Assembly: GCA_916613615.1 (NCBI GenBank) | Contig: OU744730.1 | Span: forward strand, 33,031,315 to 33,095,314 | DNA: 64,000 bases | From: Steromphala cineraria | Taxonomy: Eukaryota > Mollusca > Gastropoda > Trochida > Trochidae | Direction: 5' to 3' | Part shown: positions 45,841 to 57,360 of the stretch, piece by piece | How the letters are laid out: each line of letters opens with the position of its first letter | Numbering within the stretch: the first letter of the stretch is position 1 | Program-made: the position numbers and the translations under genes | The notes under the pieces: generated by a model | Databases searched by the model: none | What the model was told of the DNA's origin: nothing | Seen by the model: the letters and a program-made list of their open reading frames with translations, nothing else

Positions 45841-47054
45841 ATATACCAATAAAACTGCAAGTCCTTAATCCGAGAAGCATTTTTACACTCAAAATTATCA
45901 GGTTTTTTGGCCTACTAAAAATTTTACCGACATTTTCATTGAAAGATAAAATGTTTTTCCAATGAATAACCACTAGGCCAAACAGACAGATTTATGTTAC
46001 AATGTATTAAGAGGCATGTCACATAGGAATATATCATATAGGAATGAAATGCGATACTTTAAGAATATAACCTGGGTCATGTATCTATGGTTATTACAAA
46101 ACAAAATATCTTTTTGTGTAACATATCTCTGTGTTGATTTAGAAGAGAAACTGTATACATATTTCAGTGTCTCAAAATAAAAGGACTTGAAACTAATACT
46201 TTATAATGAAACTACTTCAATGTTTTCATTCAGTTAGTTTGATGCCTGTATAGATGACAAAATTATTAATCATAAATGAACTCTCTATCTATTTCATGAA
46301 TTTTTTTAAATTTTATATTAAATAACATTCTTTAAAGGCAATATAAAAAAGAAGTCAACTTTTAACCATATGAAATAATTTTATAACATAAAACACAAAT
46401 TGTTGACAGAGATTAAAATTTATGATAATAACAGTGTAAACAATTGTATATTTATGTATTACAACTAAATAGATTAACTAAACAGTTTAAATCTGAATAA
46501 AGTCTTTTTAAAAGATGATCTTCTTGAGAAAAATTGATATCTGACCAAAAATGAAACTAAAATCTCTGGAACCACAAAATTTCCATAACTTAATAATAAA
46601 AGACAGACACAAATAATACTTCTTTCAAACATAATAATAAAATACACAGGGAATCCTTGAGTAAGAACTGACATCGAATGTACGCGTACAGACATCTGGC
46701 TTGAGGCCAAGGGGACGGTTAGGTCTTGAGGCCGATAACACAGCCCAACCCATTAGACTACATACAACTCGCTTCGTCTTGTTTCACTTCAGTACTGTAC
46801 CTCGCATCAGTGAATATCGAAACCAAAGCCGGACTCGCATGCAAAAGCATACATACACATTGCAATAAGTTATAATCGCATGGAACTGGCATTTGCAGCC
46901 GGTGCCATGCGTCTGTTGTGGCAATTACACACGTGGTTGGAACAATGGTTCAACACGGAACTAACCCGATGGTGGCCATCTTGGTCGCTTGAACAGAAAC
47001 ACCCAGTTGCCAACCGAACGCAAAATAATCGCGATTTCTCTCAAACCAACTTAC

Positions 47055-47165
47055 CGAGATGCTTATAACTTGACACAGACCAGCATTGAACCTTATTTGT
47101 TGTATCTGTGGTGGCAGGTTTTCTCTCCAAATCGTTCTTGCTTCACGGCGGGCAACTACAACCAA
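47055..47165 (-). promoter_or_regulatory. Probable 5' UTR exon and promoter area of the zinc-finger gene
   Basis: On the - strand a consensus donor TCG|GTAAGT (complement of 47049-47057) ends a GC-richer stretch that starts near 47165 or beyond. Spliced to 42029 the upstream ORF meets a stop, so the exon would be untranslated and the ATG at 41977 would be used. CpG is locally more frequent (46880-47340) than in surrounding DNA. Position of the transcription start is not determined. Confidence 0.35.
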
Positions 47166-47349
47166 CCGTAGGCACCAGCGAGCGCAAGCAGACAGTACTC
47201 ACCGTGTGCTTAGAAAGGGGTCAATCGGCCTACTACATATTCATGAGCTGTCGACGAACAGCGGAAAGCGTCTTTTATCCGATGTCACATGTGGCCTATC
47301 GGACGATCACTCGCCCTAATGAAGCGCGTGCACATTTAGTATGGGCCAT

Positions 47350-48230
47350 TTTGCCTTAAAATAATATATTTTGTTTAATTGTTTAAAGGGATAATTTTAG
47401 TTCATGGTGTTTTTTCAGTGAAGAGAAAAGGACTTGCAAGCTGTTTTCAAAGACGTGGCAATTTGTTGGCGTTAGACTCTCTCTGTGATGAACTCGATCC
47501 TCGCCTGAAAACTTTACAATGTCTATTCATTTTGAAACAAATGTTTTGTTATATTATATTTTAGTAAATATAAAGGATTTTTTTGTAATAGAAAACTGTT
47601 AATGTCCAAGTTTCTGTAATTTAATTACAAAGGTAGACGTTGTTGAACTCAATCAATTGGAAAACCTAAAGGTTTATTTTGTTTGAAAAGAAGTCATGCA
47701 GCGAATTAGAAATTATAAGTTTTTCCCCAGACGTTTTGTTGTTTTAAACCCGAGTGGTGTAAATTAATATTCTGGTATTTTGTTTTTGTTATCAAATGAC
47801 ATTTTAACAAATGGTCAATCCAATAACTTAAGAGAGATAGGGTCAATTTGTTTGAACCTATGCTTTGTAACACTTTTTCTTTTAAAATATTCTTTCTTGA
47901 ATCTTTGTATGTGAAAAAGAAGTAACACGTCTCCTTTTCTACACTGCTGACCAAACTCGTGCATGTAAACACAAAATTTCGTCTGCAATAAAATGTAATG
48001 TTTTGTTAAATCGTGCTTGGTAGAAATTTACCTTCCTGAATTTTCTCCGAAAAACGTGATCAAATGTTGTTTAAGAAAACATTTTATAGCGTTATGAAGT
48101 CCCATGTTTCAAGTTATGCACTAACACTATGCATGTAGATCTCTTTGTAACCCACAGTTATAGCCTACACGCCACACGGATTCTAAGTTGACAAATTAGT
48201 GAACCTAACTTGTCAAGTCATCAGTTATTG
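47350..48230. other. Non-coding stretch
   Basis: No convincing exon. TTTAAAGGGATAATTTTAG at 47383 resembles the terminus of a TTAA-type MITE, but no partner end was found. Confidence 0.35.
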
Positions 48231-48249
48231 ATTGTTTACATCAATTAAA

Positions 48250-48475
48250 GAGAGAGAGAGATGTATGTTGTGTGTAACAGACAGGCAGAAAGACAGGCAG
48301 GCAGATAAACATACAGACGGACAGACAGGCAGGCAGACAAACATACAGACGGACAGACAGACAGGCAGGCAGGCAGACAACATACAGACGGACAAACAGA
48401 CAGGTAGACAAACATACAAACGGACAGGCAGACAAACATACAGGCGGACAGACAGGCGGACAAGAGAGTATATGG
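48250..48475. repeat. (GACAGACAGGCAGGCA)n microsatellite
   Basis: Alternating CAGACAGGCAGG, ACATACAGACGG and related 4-bp-phased units, with (AG)n before and GAGAGA after. ORFs on both strands here (Cys/Leu/Ser/Pro-rich or Asp/Arg/Gln-rich) are translations of the repeat. Confidence 0.9.
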
Positions 48476-48479
48476 AGAG

Positions 48480-51460
48480 TGAGACAAAAGAGGGAGGTTT
48501 AAGATAGAGAGAAGATGGAAAGAAGGAGAGAGTGTATAGTTATCCAAGGGAGGATAGACAGAGGGCGGAGTTGAGTCAGTGGACAAAGTAAACAAGGATA
48601 AGGAGGATGACATCACGTGACGTACAGAGGCGCTATCGATAGATGATAGAAGGCAAATACAAGGGATACAAACATAAATCAATAGACATATTGAAATTTA
48701 TCAAATTCATTGGCTTTCATTTAAGTGATATAACGTTTTAAGCGCTGCAAATTGGCATACTATTGTCAAAACGGTGTCATGACACCAGTTCATTCCCTCA
48801 CCTGGTCAATGGTTAAGATAAGATAAATTAGACCTTATTATCCTGGAATGCATTGATTTTACATCAAAGTGGCCCCAATATGCTTATATAGACGACAATT
48901 AATAACTATAAACAAACAACACGATTAAAATATGAAAAATATTAAATGGAGATTGAGACTAATGAAAAGCATAACGTATTCATATTCCTGTATTCATATA
49001 TATGCTTACTGTATGAAGATCCATCAATGGCCTCTCAGCTATATTGACCACTGTCGTGTCACTCGTTAATACAGAGGACATTTCTGTAGCATTCTTCTAG
49101 CTGGTTCTATTGACCAATTATTGTATTTACTGGTAACGTTCAATTGACGCTATTTGCCAATGTTATACTTGGACCATTTATGACAAAGACTCCAGAAGGC
49201 TATATGTGTTATGTACTTACAAAATCTTTTTTTTCAACATTCCCCATTCGCTGATTTATTGGTAAGATAAGATGAAAGAACACTTTATTACCCAAAAGGA
49301 TATGCTTCTTTCATCCAACAGAGCATGACATTATAGAAAACTTAACAAGAACAATTCAATATTATGGCAAGATAATAATCAGACACCAAAAAAACCAACA
49401 CACCAACATACATATAAGTATGATTATACAAGCCGCAAAGCAATTCCGAGATGTCATTAAAATGTTCAGAGGTCTTGTTTAGAATTAAAATAGGTAAAAT
49501 CGATTTCCTGTTTCAAATTGACTTATGGTAAGGCGTACTTAAACTTTTCCAAATGGCAAACAAGAATGTTCTAAATGTAAGACATGTGATGGATCAGACA
49601 TATTTTTCCGTGCATGTGTAAGCATTTATTCATCATAGAAATTGAAATTTGTTAAACTTCAGTTTAAATATTGACCACGACGGGTAGTGAAATGCGATGT
49701 CTTATTTACATGTATGTTTATGTATACAGACGCTCTCATTTAAGAAGCAGCTGCTATGAAATAATGGTCATCGATAAACTCTACGGTAAAAATCCTTGTC
49801 TTCATTGTCTGTGACTGAGTTGTCATGTTGACTTACACTGCATGGGTGAAGTGAGAAGGAATGATGGTAACAAATAAATACAGAACAAGACAAATACTCG
49901 ATAGTAAATATTTCTAAAACGTCTCGATGCATTTGCAATATGAGCCTAGGATGCATAATGAGGACACAGCATTGCTGGCTTATTTTGGGGGAATAACGGG
50001 GAGGGGGATTCGGGAGAAGACATAACCCCGTCTGGTCTGTTCCCGAGTGAGCTATGTTCGTTGAGGGCGATCTCGGTTTTGTGTACATATGCCCTCCCCA
50101 ACAAGCATCTCGGCAAATCTCGAGGCGCTGCAAGTCAGATAATCTACTCTTGAAACACCGTCTTCGCCAGGGTAAGGCCGATACACTTGCAAGACATCTC
50201 GGCAACCGGAATACCTTGAGCCACATGCCCTTCGAGTCAGTTCTTAGCATTGCTCCAACACATGCACACACTCAGTACATTGTGAATAGCATTCAGACCT
50301 TGTGGGCATGCGAGTAGCTCACTCACTGTTCTCACGTAGAGACTTGCACTAGGTTACCAACCAGCTGGCTTGGTCTCATTGATTTGGAACAGTATATGTG
50401 TGATATGCCTGCCATTACTGTGCTGTGCATTCACTGGTGTCGAGAACAACTGACTGCCCAAAGCCGAGGTGGATGATATATTTATAAGGCCTTGCTGAAG
50501 GGTATTGGCCTCACCTTCTCCAACTTGGCGTGCTTTATAAGGCTAGACTCAGGTGTCGTCTGCTTCTTCAGATTCCAATATTGATCAGCAGACGACATTG
50601 TCATACGTCAACGAATTGCATCCTAAATTCAGGCCAACTTAAGACAGAACATTTAAGATTCTTGATCAGTTGAAAAAGAAAGTGCATAAAAGTAGCTAAC
50701 GTCCTATTGTTTCACGCTATCTCGACAAGATTGCCTACCAAAGTTCGCTTGCAACAACAGAAGCCTTATGTATGACCACGCCCTCTGGAGCAGACGACAA
50801 TCAGGCCATCTGGGGTCTGCACAGATTGGCGTTTGAGCCCAATCTGAATGGTATATACTATTGCTCTGTCCACAATGCTCACACAAACCCTTAACATTTA
50901 CCCCGTTGGACAAGGAAGGACTGACACGGAACAGTGATCGCTTCACCGCACACCTTTTTATAGTAATATAAGAGCATATATGCATTCTCAATTGCCCCAA
51001 GAAGGTTTTCACTAGCTTCGAAGTCTACTATCAATGCAGAACCACGTCTGCTCGACAACTGAACTGTCTTTGAACTACCCAGTCATAATGTTTTATTCAG
51101 ACCCATCTATGCTTGTTGAATCAAGCGTGTAAGATGGCAAGTAACGTTTGACACAGCCAGATGCCTACTTCAGTATTTCAGATGCGCCCACTGCGCAGAA
51201 CAGAAAGCCGTGTCTCTCTGCGCACAGATGTATATATATGTATGTGCACGGGATGTGCATCGGAACCTAAGTGGGTCAAAGGTTTGACCTGTCACGTGAC
51301 CCGAGACCTCCGCCAAACGTCATCCGATATGAACGTAAAGTGTCTGTCGTTGATAACAGAATGTCGGTGTTGGACTCCGCGTGCTGGCCTGTCACCGCAA
51401 CAAGTACATGTGTAGCGGGACTACACTCAACGTGTCCATGTGTGCAGAGTCGCCTCGGGC
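48480..51460. other. No gene recognised; one stretch of open frames at 49768-50320
   Basis: Both strands are open around 50054-50271 (up to 167 codons on the - strand, 87 on the + strand). Neither translation has recognisable motifs, a hydrophobic core pattern or splice-site support. The local sequence is less AT-rich than its surroundings up to about 51500, which could mark a decayed mobile element or a non-coding transcript. Confidence 0.3.
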
Positions 51461-51474
51461 CGGGCGGATGTACC

Positions 51475-52025
51475 GTAATGACATCAATATACGCCAGGCC
51501 CCACAGTGAAGTGTCTTCACAATTGACTTACAACACTTGGTATCAATCAAACGCTATCATCACAATATCTCAAAAGTTTCTTCGTTTAGAGTTGGCAGTG
51601 GTTTATCGATGTTTCGATCAGTACTGATAATGAAGAACATAAGTAAATGAACGTCTATAGTTAAAAATTGCTATAAAATCATTGGTAAACATACAGTGGA
51701 TGTATCTCCATCAGTATTGTAGTAACACTATGTAGCTACCGTAAGAACATCAATCCACGCCAAATCATTCACGTCTTCAATATCTTCCCAATTGACTTAA
51801 AAAGTCTGTTGTATCAATATGACTTTGGTAGATCAAATTTGTTATAAAAATCATTGGTACCATATTTTGAAGTGGATGTATCTCCATCAGTATTGTTGTA
51901 ACACTATGTAACTACCGTAAGAACATCAATCCACGCCAAATCATTCACGTATCCAATATCTTCCCAATTGACTTAGAGAGTCTGTGCTATCAATATGACT
52001 TTGGTAGTTGAATCTTGAAACTCCT
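51475..52025. repeat. Tandem repeat, about 176-bp units
   Basis: TACCGTAAGAACATCAATCC, CGCCAAATCATTCACGT and CTTCCCAATTGACTTA recur at about 51738 and 51914 (176 bp apart). GGATGTATCTCCATCAGTATT precedes each. A diverged earlier unit starts near 51472 (TACCGTAATGACATCAATATA). About 2.5 copies. Confidence 0.7.
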
Positions 52026-52283
52026 TCAATTGAATATTGAACCTATACCAACGATGGATGTATACTCGGAGATAATCTTGTAAATATAAGTTGATGTAGC
52101 GCCTCCTGCGTTTAAATTTGGTGGGAACTCAATGTGCTCTACCAACATTATATCAATTTATGTACGGCATTCAGTCTCAGTGTTGAGAAGGCTACCAACA
52201 GTAAAGGATGGTCTTCTTTCAGTAATGTTTTAAAAGGTGCTATGATGAAGAAATGCACATTTAATGGATCTACATACAAAGAG

Positions 52284-52475
52284 ATGCATGGATTTACAAC
52301 TTCTTTATTGCAAAGAGATGCATGGATTTACAACTTTTTTCTTTCTTTATTTTATATGATGGATTTACAACTTTTTCATGGATTTACAATTTCTTTATTA
52401 CAATGATATACATGGATTTACAACTGCCTTATTACAAAGAGATACATGGATTTACAACTGCTTTATTGCCAAGAG
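52284..52475. repeat. Short tandem repeat around CATGGATTTACAACT
   Basis: Six near-copies of a unit of about 20-40 bp (GAGATGCATGGATTTACAAC, then TTCTTTATT[A/G]CAAA) run from 52284 to about 52475, with copy length varying through loss of the pyrimidine half. Confidence 0.75.
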
Positions 52476-53079
52476 ACTAATCCTTATTATTTGTCTTTCT
52501 TCAAGGCTGATCTTTGTCTGAGCAAATCCCATATGTTATTTATTGACAAAGACGTACACAAAAAAGGTCAATCAATGGTTAAAGTGCTCAATATAATTTG
52601 TAAACTCACTCTAGATAGGTAGTCCTACTTCATGATCGTACAGTCTAGGTCTGCATTCTGCAAGTTCAGGAAGGAAATGGTACGGTACGCTTGTGCAATA
52701 TCGCTTATAGGGCGGCTTGGCTAACCGTATATCTACCAAAACACGATGGGAACGTGAGACAATTTGTTACTCAACTTTAGAGGTAGTCGGCTGAATTTAC
52801 GTTGGTCCTGAACATAGATACAACTTGTGAAATATATATACATATGTATTGATAAATGAATCTCAGACACAGTTTCAAGAAACTGTTCGAGTTCAGAAAA
52901 GAGAGAAAAACCAGTTGACATTATTGATAATAATAAGTTTCCACCTATAATGATATTAACGCGCACATATCTAACTGCTAAGCAGATGCTCAAAGTGCTA
53001 CATGTTATTACCCTGATGGAATTGTACTTTCGGTGCTGTCGAAGCGCACGCGAATCCTTGTACGCCTGTTATTTCAGGC

Positions 53080-53165
53080 ACCCCCTTATACAGATGGGTG
53101 GACCGAGTGCAATGTGGATGAAGTGCCTTGCTCAGGGACACAACACAGTATTCGACCCATGTCAC
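53080..53165 (-). mobile_element. SINE central-domain fragment
   Basis: The - strand reads GTGTCCCTGAGCAAGGCACTT, CATCCACATTGCACTCGGTCC, ACCCATCTGTATAAGGGG. This is the same order as in the SINE at 16210-16285 (+). The tRNA head is represented only by GGTCGAATAC. Confidence 0.55.
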
Positions 53166-53565
53166 AAATGTTTGGTGCCTCCATTCATAGTATAGATGGA
53201 TAATATTTTTACATCTATTACAAATAGCACTATCAATTGATATTGACAACTCTAGATCGGTGATGAAAAACTTATCTAGTACAAATATCACTCTCAATTG
53301 CTTTCATTTTAAACAACACTAATTTGGTGTATGATATGATGCAAAAATGAAAATCTGACTTTTTATATCCTTACAACTTTCTCTTGGAAGTTTGAATATT
53401 TCTTGCCAGTTAAGAATTGTATTTAAAAAATGTCATTTATTACACAAATGAAGCGAGTGACCGCTTTGCATACGTTCAGGTTATCATAGATCTTCGAAGA
53501 ACCCATAGAAGGTATAATCCATTCCATCCGGAAATATTGATTCGAAGGTCATGAATTGAGTTTCA

Positions 53566-54411
53566 GATAAAAATGTGTAAGTCTTTCTTAAAGGTGGGCA
53601 AAAATACTTGTAACAGTATGGTTCTTGGTGAATGTGGCAGATTCCCTCTCCAACTAACTTATATGACAAGGGCAATTAAATTTTGGTGTAGACTTTTAAC
53701 TCTTCCAAGCCATAGATTATCTCATCAGTTTTATTTAATGCTAAAATCATTGGATGAATCTGGTCGCATTACATGGGCTTCTCATATTAAGAATGTTTTA
53801 TTTAAGTTTGGGTTTGGTTTGGTTTTGGATCTCGCAGGATATAGGAGATATTAATGGATTTATTTCTGTATTCAAACAAAGGTTGTCTGATAATCTTGCA
53901 CAAATTTGGCATTCTTCCCTCCAAGATTCAACCACATGTTCTAATTATATGCTATTCAAATCCCTCCTTCATGTTGAGACATATCTTAGATTAGATATCC
54001 CTCCCTACCTAAGAAATTGTTTATCAAATTTTAGGTGTGGTAGATTTAAACTTGCCCTAGAGACTGGTAGATATAACAATATCTCATATGATTTAAGACT
54101 TTGCCCTATTTGTAAAAAATATAATCTTAATTTAATTGAAGATGAAATACATGTTCTAATTTACTGTAAAGCTTATACAGATATAAGGAATATATTTCTT
54201 GATAGATATTTAAAAAAAACATTGTCACCATATGCTTTTGCAAATCTTATGTCCTCAACAAATATAGAAATTATCAAAAATGTATGTCTATTTTTACATC
54301 AAGTAAGGAAAATTAGAAATTCAAATGTGTTTATGTAAGCTCATGCAAATAATCATTTTGTGTATGTATTATGGGCCAATGACCTTTTACTGAATAAAAT
54401 GTCTGTCTGTC
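53566..54411 (+). pseudogene. 5'-truncated LINE insertion with 14-bp target duplication
   Basis: Two overlapping frames encode one protein tail: 53573-53854 (GECGRFPLQL, TRAIKFWCRLL, YLMLKSLDES) and, after a frameshift near 53820-53850, the frame ending 54338 (ISQDIGDINGF, FKQRLSDN, FRCGRFKLALETGR, LCPICK..IEDEIHVLIYC). This is the conserved C-terminus of non-LTR retrotransposon polyproteins, ending in a Cys-x2-Cys...His...Cys zinc-knuckle-like motif. It is followed by a short UTR, AATAAA and a (TGTC)n tail. TGAATTGAGTTTCA at 53552-53565 is repeated at 54412-54425, marking the insertion. A dead copy because of 5' truncation and frameshift. Confidence 0.88.
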
Positions 54412-54425
54412 TGAATTGAGTTTCA

Positions 54426-55290
54426 TATCACATTTTTCCAATTGTTAAGGAAAATTGCTGATTTCAGATAGTGGAGTACCCTTTGAATCAAATTTCAGTT
54501 TCAAATCTGTAAGGACAAGAGTCCTTTCTCAACACTGAACTCTCTGATGTCTTATACCCCCTTTTTGAACCATTGTGCAAAAATAAAAGTTGGGCCTCTA
54601 CATTTGTGATAAAGACATATCGGTTGGTCCAAAATCCCACTGATATTTTAGTGTGTTTGGTCCAGTAGATTGGAAAGTGTGTTAGATCCTGTCATGATGG
54701 GTTGTCAGTTTTACAGAGTCTAAACGAGAGATGTGGACACAAAATGTTTAAAAAATGTTTTAACGGAAAGTAACTATTGTCTAACTTTTGTTCATTCTGT
54801 TAATTGGACTATTAAGGTTATGCGTAGAAATAAATGGTTTGGATTAAATAGGTTATTTTTAGCATCTTTAATCATCCTTTATCAAATTCTTATTTTTAAT
54901 CTTATCTGTTTTAGAATTCCAAATAAGGCTAAAATAATTCGATTCCACCCATCAAAACATTTTCAAGATGGTTTGGTTAAAACAGAGAAAATGCGTAAAA
55001 TTGTCAATAATGCCAAAGTTTTCTTCAATGTCATTTTTCTAATTAATGTCAAATGGCGTTTACGCTAGTTTGCCAATAATTTTCTTATGTTTTCTGATCT
55101 TTTTTCCTGGTGTTGATAACCCACAGGCTTTCTATACTGGCATGTAAATTAGTTTCATTTGTGAAAGTAAATACATAATCAAACATGTTGACAAACATCA
55201 GAGAAGTAAGTCAAACCACTTTCTCACAAGTACACGCCTATGAATCAAAAGCTCATTTATAAAGAAAGAAACGATAAGGTTGACAGACAA
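54426..55290. other. No gene recognised; ORF 54733-55068 of unknown nature
   Basis: The 111-codon ORF (MDTKCLKNVLTES...) contains a hydrophobic stretch (FLASLIILYQILIFNLIC) but is AT-biased. A 25-bp piece inside it (AAAACATTTTCAAGATGGTTTGG, about 54954-54976) recurs inverted at about 55682-55706, so it may be part of a repeat. I do not call it a gene. Confidence 0.3.
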
Positions 55291-55480
55291 GGCTTTCATA
55301 TTGTCAAGGAATAACTTATTTTTTTATTCTATTTTTGTATTTCAGAACGGATCTAGGCTTTCACATTGTAAAGGAATAACTTCACTCTTATTCTATTTTT
55401 ATTTTTCAGAACAAATCTAGGCTTTTGCATTGTCATCGAATGACTTCACTCCTTATTGAATTATTTCAGAATTTAAAACA
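55289..55480. repeat. Three-copy tandem repeat, about 65 bp
   Basis: AGGCTTTCATATTGTCAAGG, then AATAACTT, TTATTCTATTTTT and TTTCAGAAC, recurs starting at about 55290, 55355 and 55419. Each unit ends with an acceptor-like TTTCAG. Confidence 0.7.
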
Positions 55481-55799
55481 AATCTTGTTAAAGAAGAGTT
55501 TTCCCTTGAGTGTCATGCATTCCCACAAAAACGAAAACACTTTAAACAATCTTTTATAGCCGTGTAGGAACTGCACGCAATAAATTATGTGCACAAAATA
55601 TTTTTCAAAACACATATAAGTTGTGATGTTATAAATAATGATTGTATGATGCCTTGAAATTGTCTCCAGTTGTGCTCTCCTTTTGCGAGCCAAACCATCT
55701 TCAAAACATTTTGTTTTCAAACATAAATGTACATGTTAAATGTTGATCATGAAAACCATTTATTACCTAATCGTCTGTATTTTTCGAGGATAAACGTCA

Positions 55800-56260
55800 A
55801 ACCAAACACCGTTCCCCTCCTCACAACACACTTCCTATATTACGCACCTAAACCCTCCACACACCAAACACCACACACCAACCACTGTACCACTCCACAT
55901 ACCAAACACCACACACTTCGCCGCTCCACAAACCACTATCTACACACCACACACCACACACCACACACCACACACCAAAAGACAAACACCTCATCACTCC
56001 ACATTCCATACTTCACGCTCCAAACACCACACATACCAAACACCTTATCACTCCCCACACCCCTCACGCCATAACACACGCAACACACCCCGCAACACAC
56101 ACCCCACAACACACACACACACACCCAACCGCTCCACACACCTCGCCACTCCACATTCACCGCTCCACACACCACACATACCACACACCTAGCCGTTCCA
56201 CACATCACACACTCGCCACACAACGCAACTCGCCACTCCACACTCAACGCTCCACACATA
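55800..56260. repeat. CACACCACACA minisatellite, left block
   Basis: C/A-rich repeats with the recurring phrase CCACTCCACACACCACACAT, then ACCAAACACCTCGCCGCT. Strand-asymmetric (almost no G on +). ORFs in it (for example 55936-56259 on -, Cys/Val/Gly-rich) are repeat translations. Confidence 0.85.
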
Positions 56261-56261
56261 T

Positions 56262-56585
56262 GAAGAAGAAAGAAGAAGAAAAATATTTTATTTATGTGTC
56301 AATTGGTACATGGACTGATTCGGACGTTGTAAAAAAACATGTTAAAAAAGGCGTACCACCCGGCCACAACGCCTATGAGACACAAGAATGTCTAAAATGA
56401 GTCACATTTATATATATGAAAATGTACATAACAATACAAACATATACAAGGGATTTAGGTGATTTTATATTAAATGGTATTATTGAAGCAAATGGCATGC
56501 TTACGTCTATTATACATTTTTATTAATAGAGCGGCAAGTGGCTTAACAAACCTCTCATTACGTAATAAGAATACATATGTAACAA
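56262..56585. mobile_element. Insertion splitting the CACACC array
   Basis: The CACACC array stops at 56260 and resumes at 56590 with the same phrase. The intervening 320 bp begin GAAGAAGAAAGAAGAAGAAA and have ordinary composition. On the - strand this end would be a (TTC)n tail after AATAAAATATTT, which suggests a - strand retroposon, but no protein tail or target duplication was found. Confidence 0.4.
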
Positions 56586-56589
56586 ACAT

Positions 56590-56900
56590 GTCACCAATCC
56601 GCACACCACACATATCGAACACCTCACTACTTCACACTCCACACACCTCGCCACTCCACGCTCCACACAGCACATACCAGACACCTCACCACTCCACACA
56701 CCACACACACCACACATATCGCACACCTCGCCGCTCGACAACTTCACTACTTCACACTCCACACATCTCGCCGCTCCACACACCAAACACCACACACACA
56801 CCAAACACCACATACACCAAACACTCAACCGCTCCAGACACCACACATATCGAACACCTAACCACTCAACACACCATACTGTGTGCATACCAAACACCAG
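56590..56900. repeat. CACACCACACA minisatellite, right block
   Basis: Continuation of the left block with units such as CACATATCGAACACCTCACT and ACTTCACACTCCACACACCT. Strand-asymmetric like the left block. Confidence 0.85.
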
Positions 56901-57157
56901 TTAATATGATAAATTATGTTGTTGTTTTTTTAAATTTAAATCAAAGCTAAACCGTCTGTGATGAAAATCACGGTGTGGCTCTTCAACGCAGGCCTTATTT
57001 TTTCTTCCATGACTTTGTGATGAATGTCAAAGGTAATGTGTATGACAAGGAACTAACGGTTTTTCCTTCATTTCTTGATATTCAATCGCTGTATATTTCA
57101 ATCATATTTTACTATATTTTCAATTCTAGATTTTTTAATTACGATTCTTGTCCTTAA

Positions 57158-57285
57158 AGGGGCAGTAGCACGTTTTTAGGGGGAATGTAAGGAGATGTCA
57201 GGAAATGAAAATAATTGGTTCCAATTGGAAGACAATGTATTAAAACTAAATGAAGCAGGAAAAATCAAACAAATAATGTTAAGTT
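57158..57285. mobile_element. Terminal fragment of the AGGGGCAGTAGCAC element
   Basis: Following TTAA (57154-57157), AGGGGCAGTAGCACG is the inverted copy of the right end of the 17860-19658 element. GGAGATGTCAGGAAATGAAA and GGTTCCAATTGGAAGACAAT match its left part. The distal end was not found. Confidence 0.5.
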
Positions 57286-57289
57286 GGTG

Positions 57290-57360
57290 TCCGGACAAAA
57301 GCCCACCCTGACAAAAACCCACACCTAATTTTGGGTAAGCGGACAAAACCCCACCAATGC
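57290..57360. repeat. GGACAAAA(A/C)CCCAC short repeat
   Basis: The phrase [C/G]GGACAAAAGCCCACC occurs at about 57292 and 57342, with TGACAAAAACCCACACC between them. A short imperfect repeat of unknown origin. Confidence 0.5.

Larger units (their letters stand above)
42030..47054 (-). other. Zinc-finger gene 5' intron (inferred)
   Basis: Between the acceptor at 42030 and a strong - strand donor (CATCTCG|GTAAGT) at 47055/47054. It contains a MULE-like MITE, a SINE, a hAT MITE and a palindromic element. No coding exon recognised. Confidence 0.45.

Noticed and set aside
46950..47165. 71-codon ORF on the - strand as the protein start of the zinc-finger gene
   Set aside because: Spliced at the strong donor to 42029, the frame reaches TAG within 12 codons; the exon is more likely untranslated.
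48225..48682. Cys/Leu/Ser/Pro-rich and Asp/Arg/Gln-rich ORFs
   Set aside because: Translations of the GACAGACAGGCAGG microsatellite in several frames.
54733..55068. 111-codon ORF with a hydrophobic segment
   Set aside because: AT-driven composition, no recognised family, and part of it recurs inverted 730 bp away, so it is probably repeat-derived.
55936..56897. Cys/Val/Trp/Gly-rich ORFs on the - strand and Thr/His/Pro-rich ORFs on the + strand
   Set aside because: Translations of the CACACC minisatellite.
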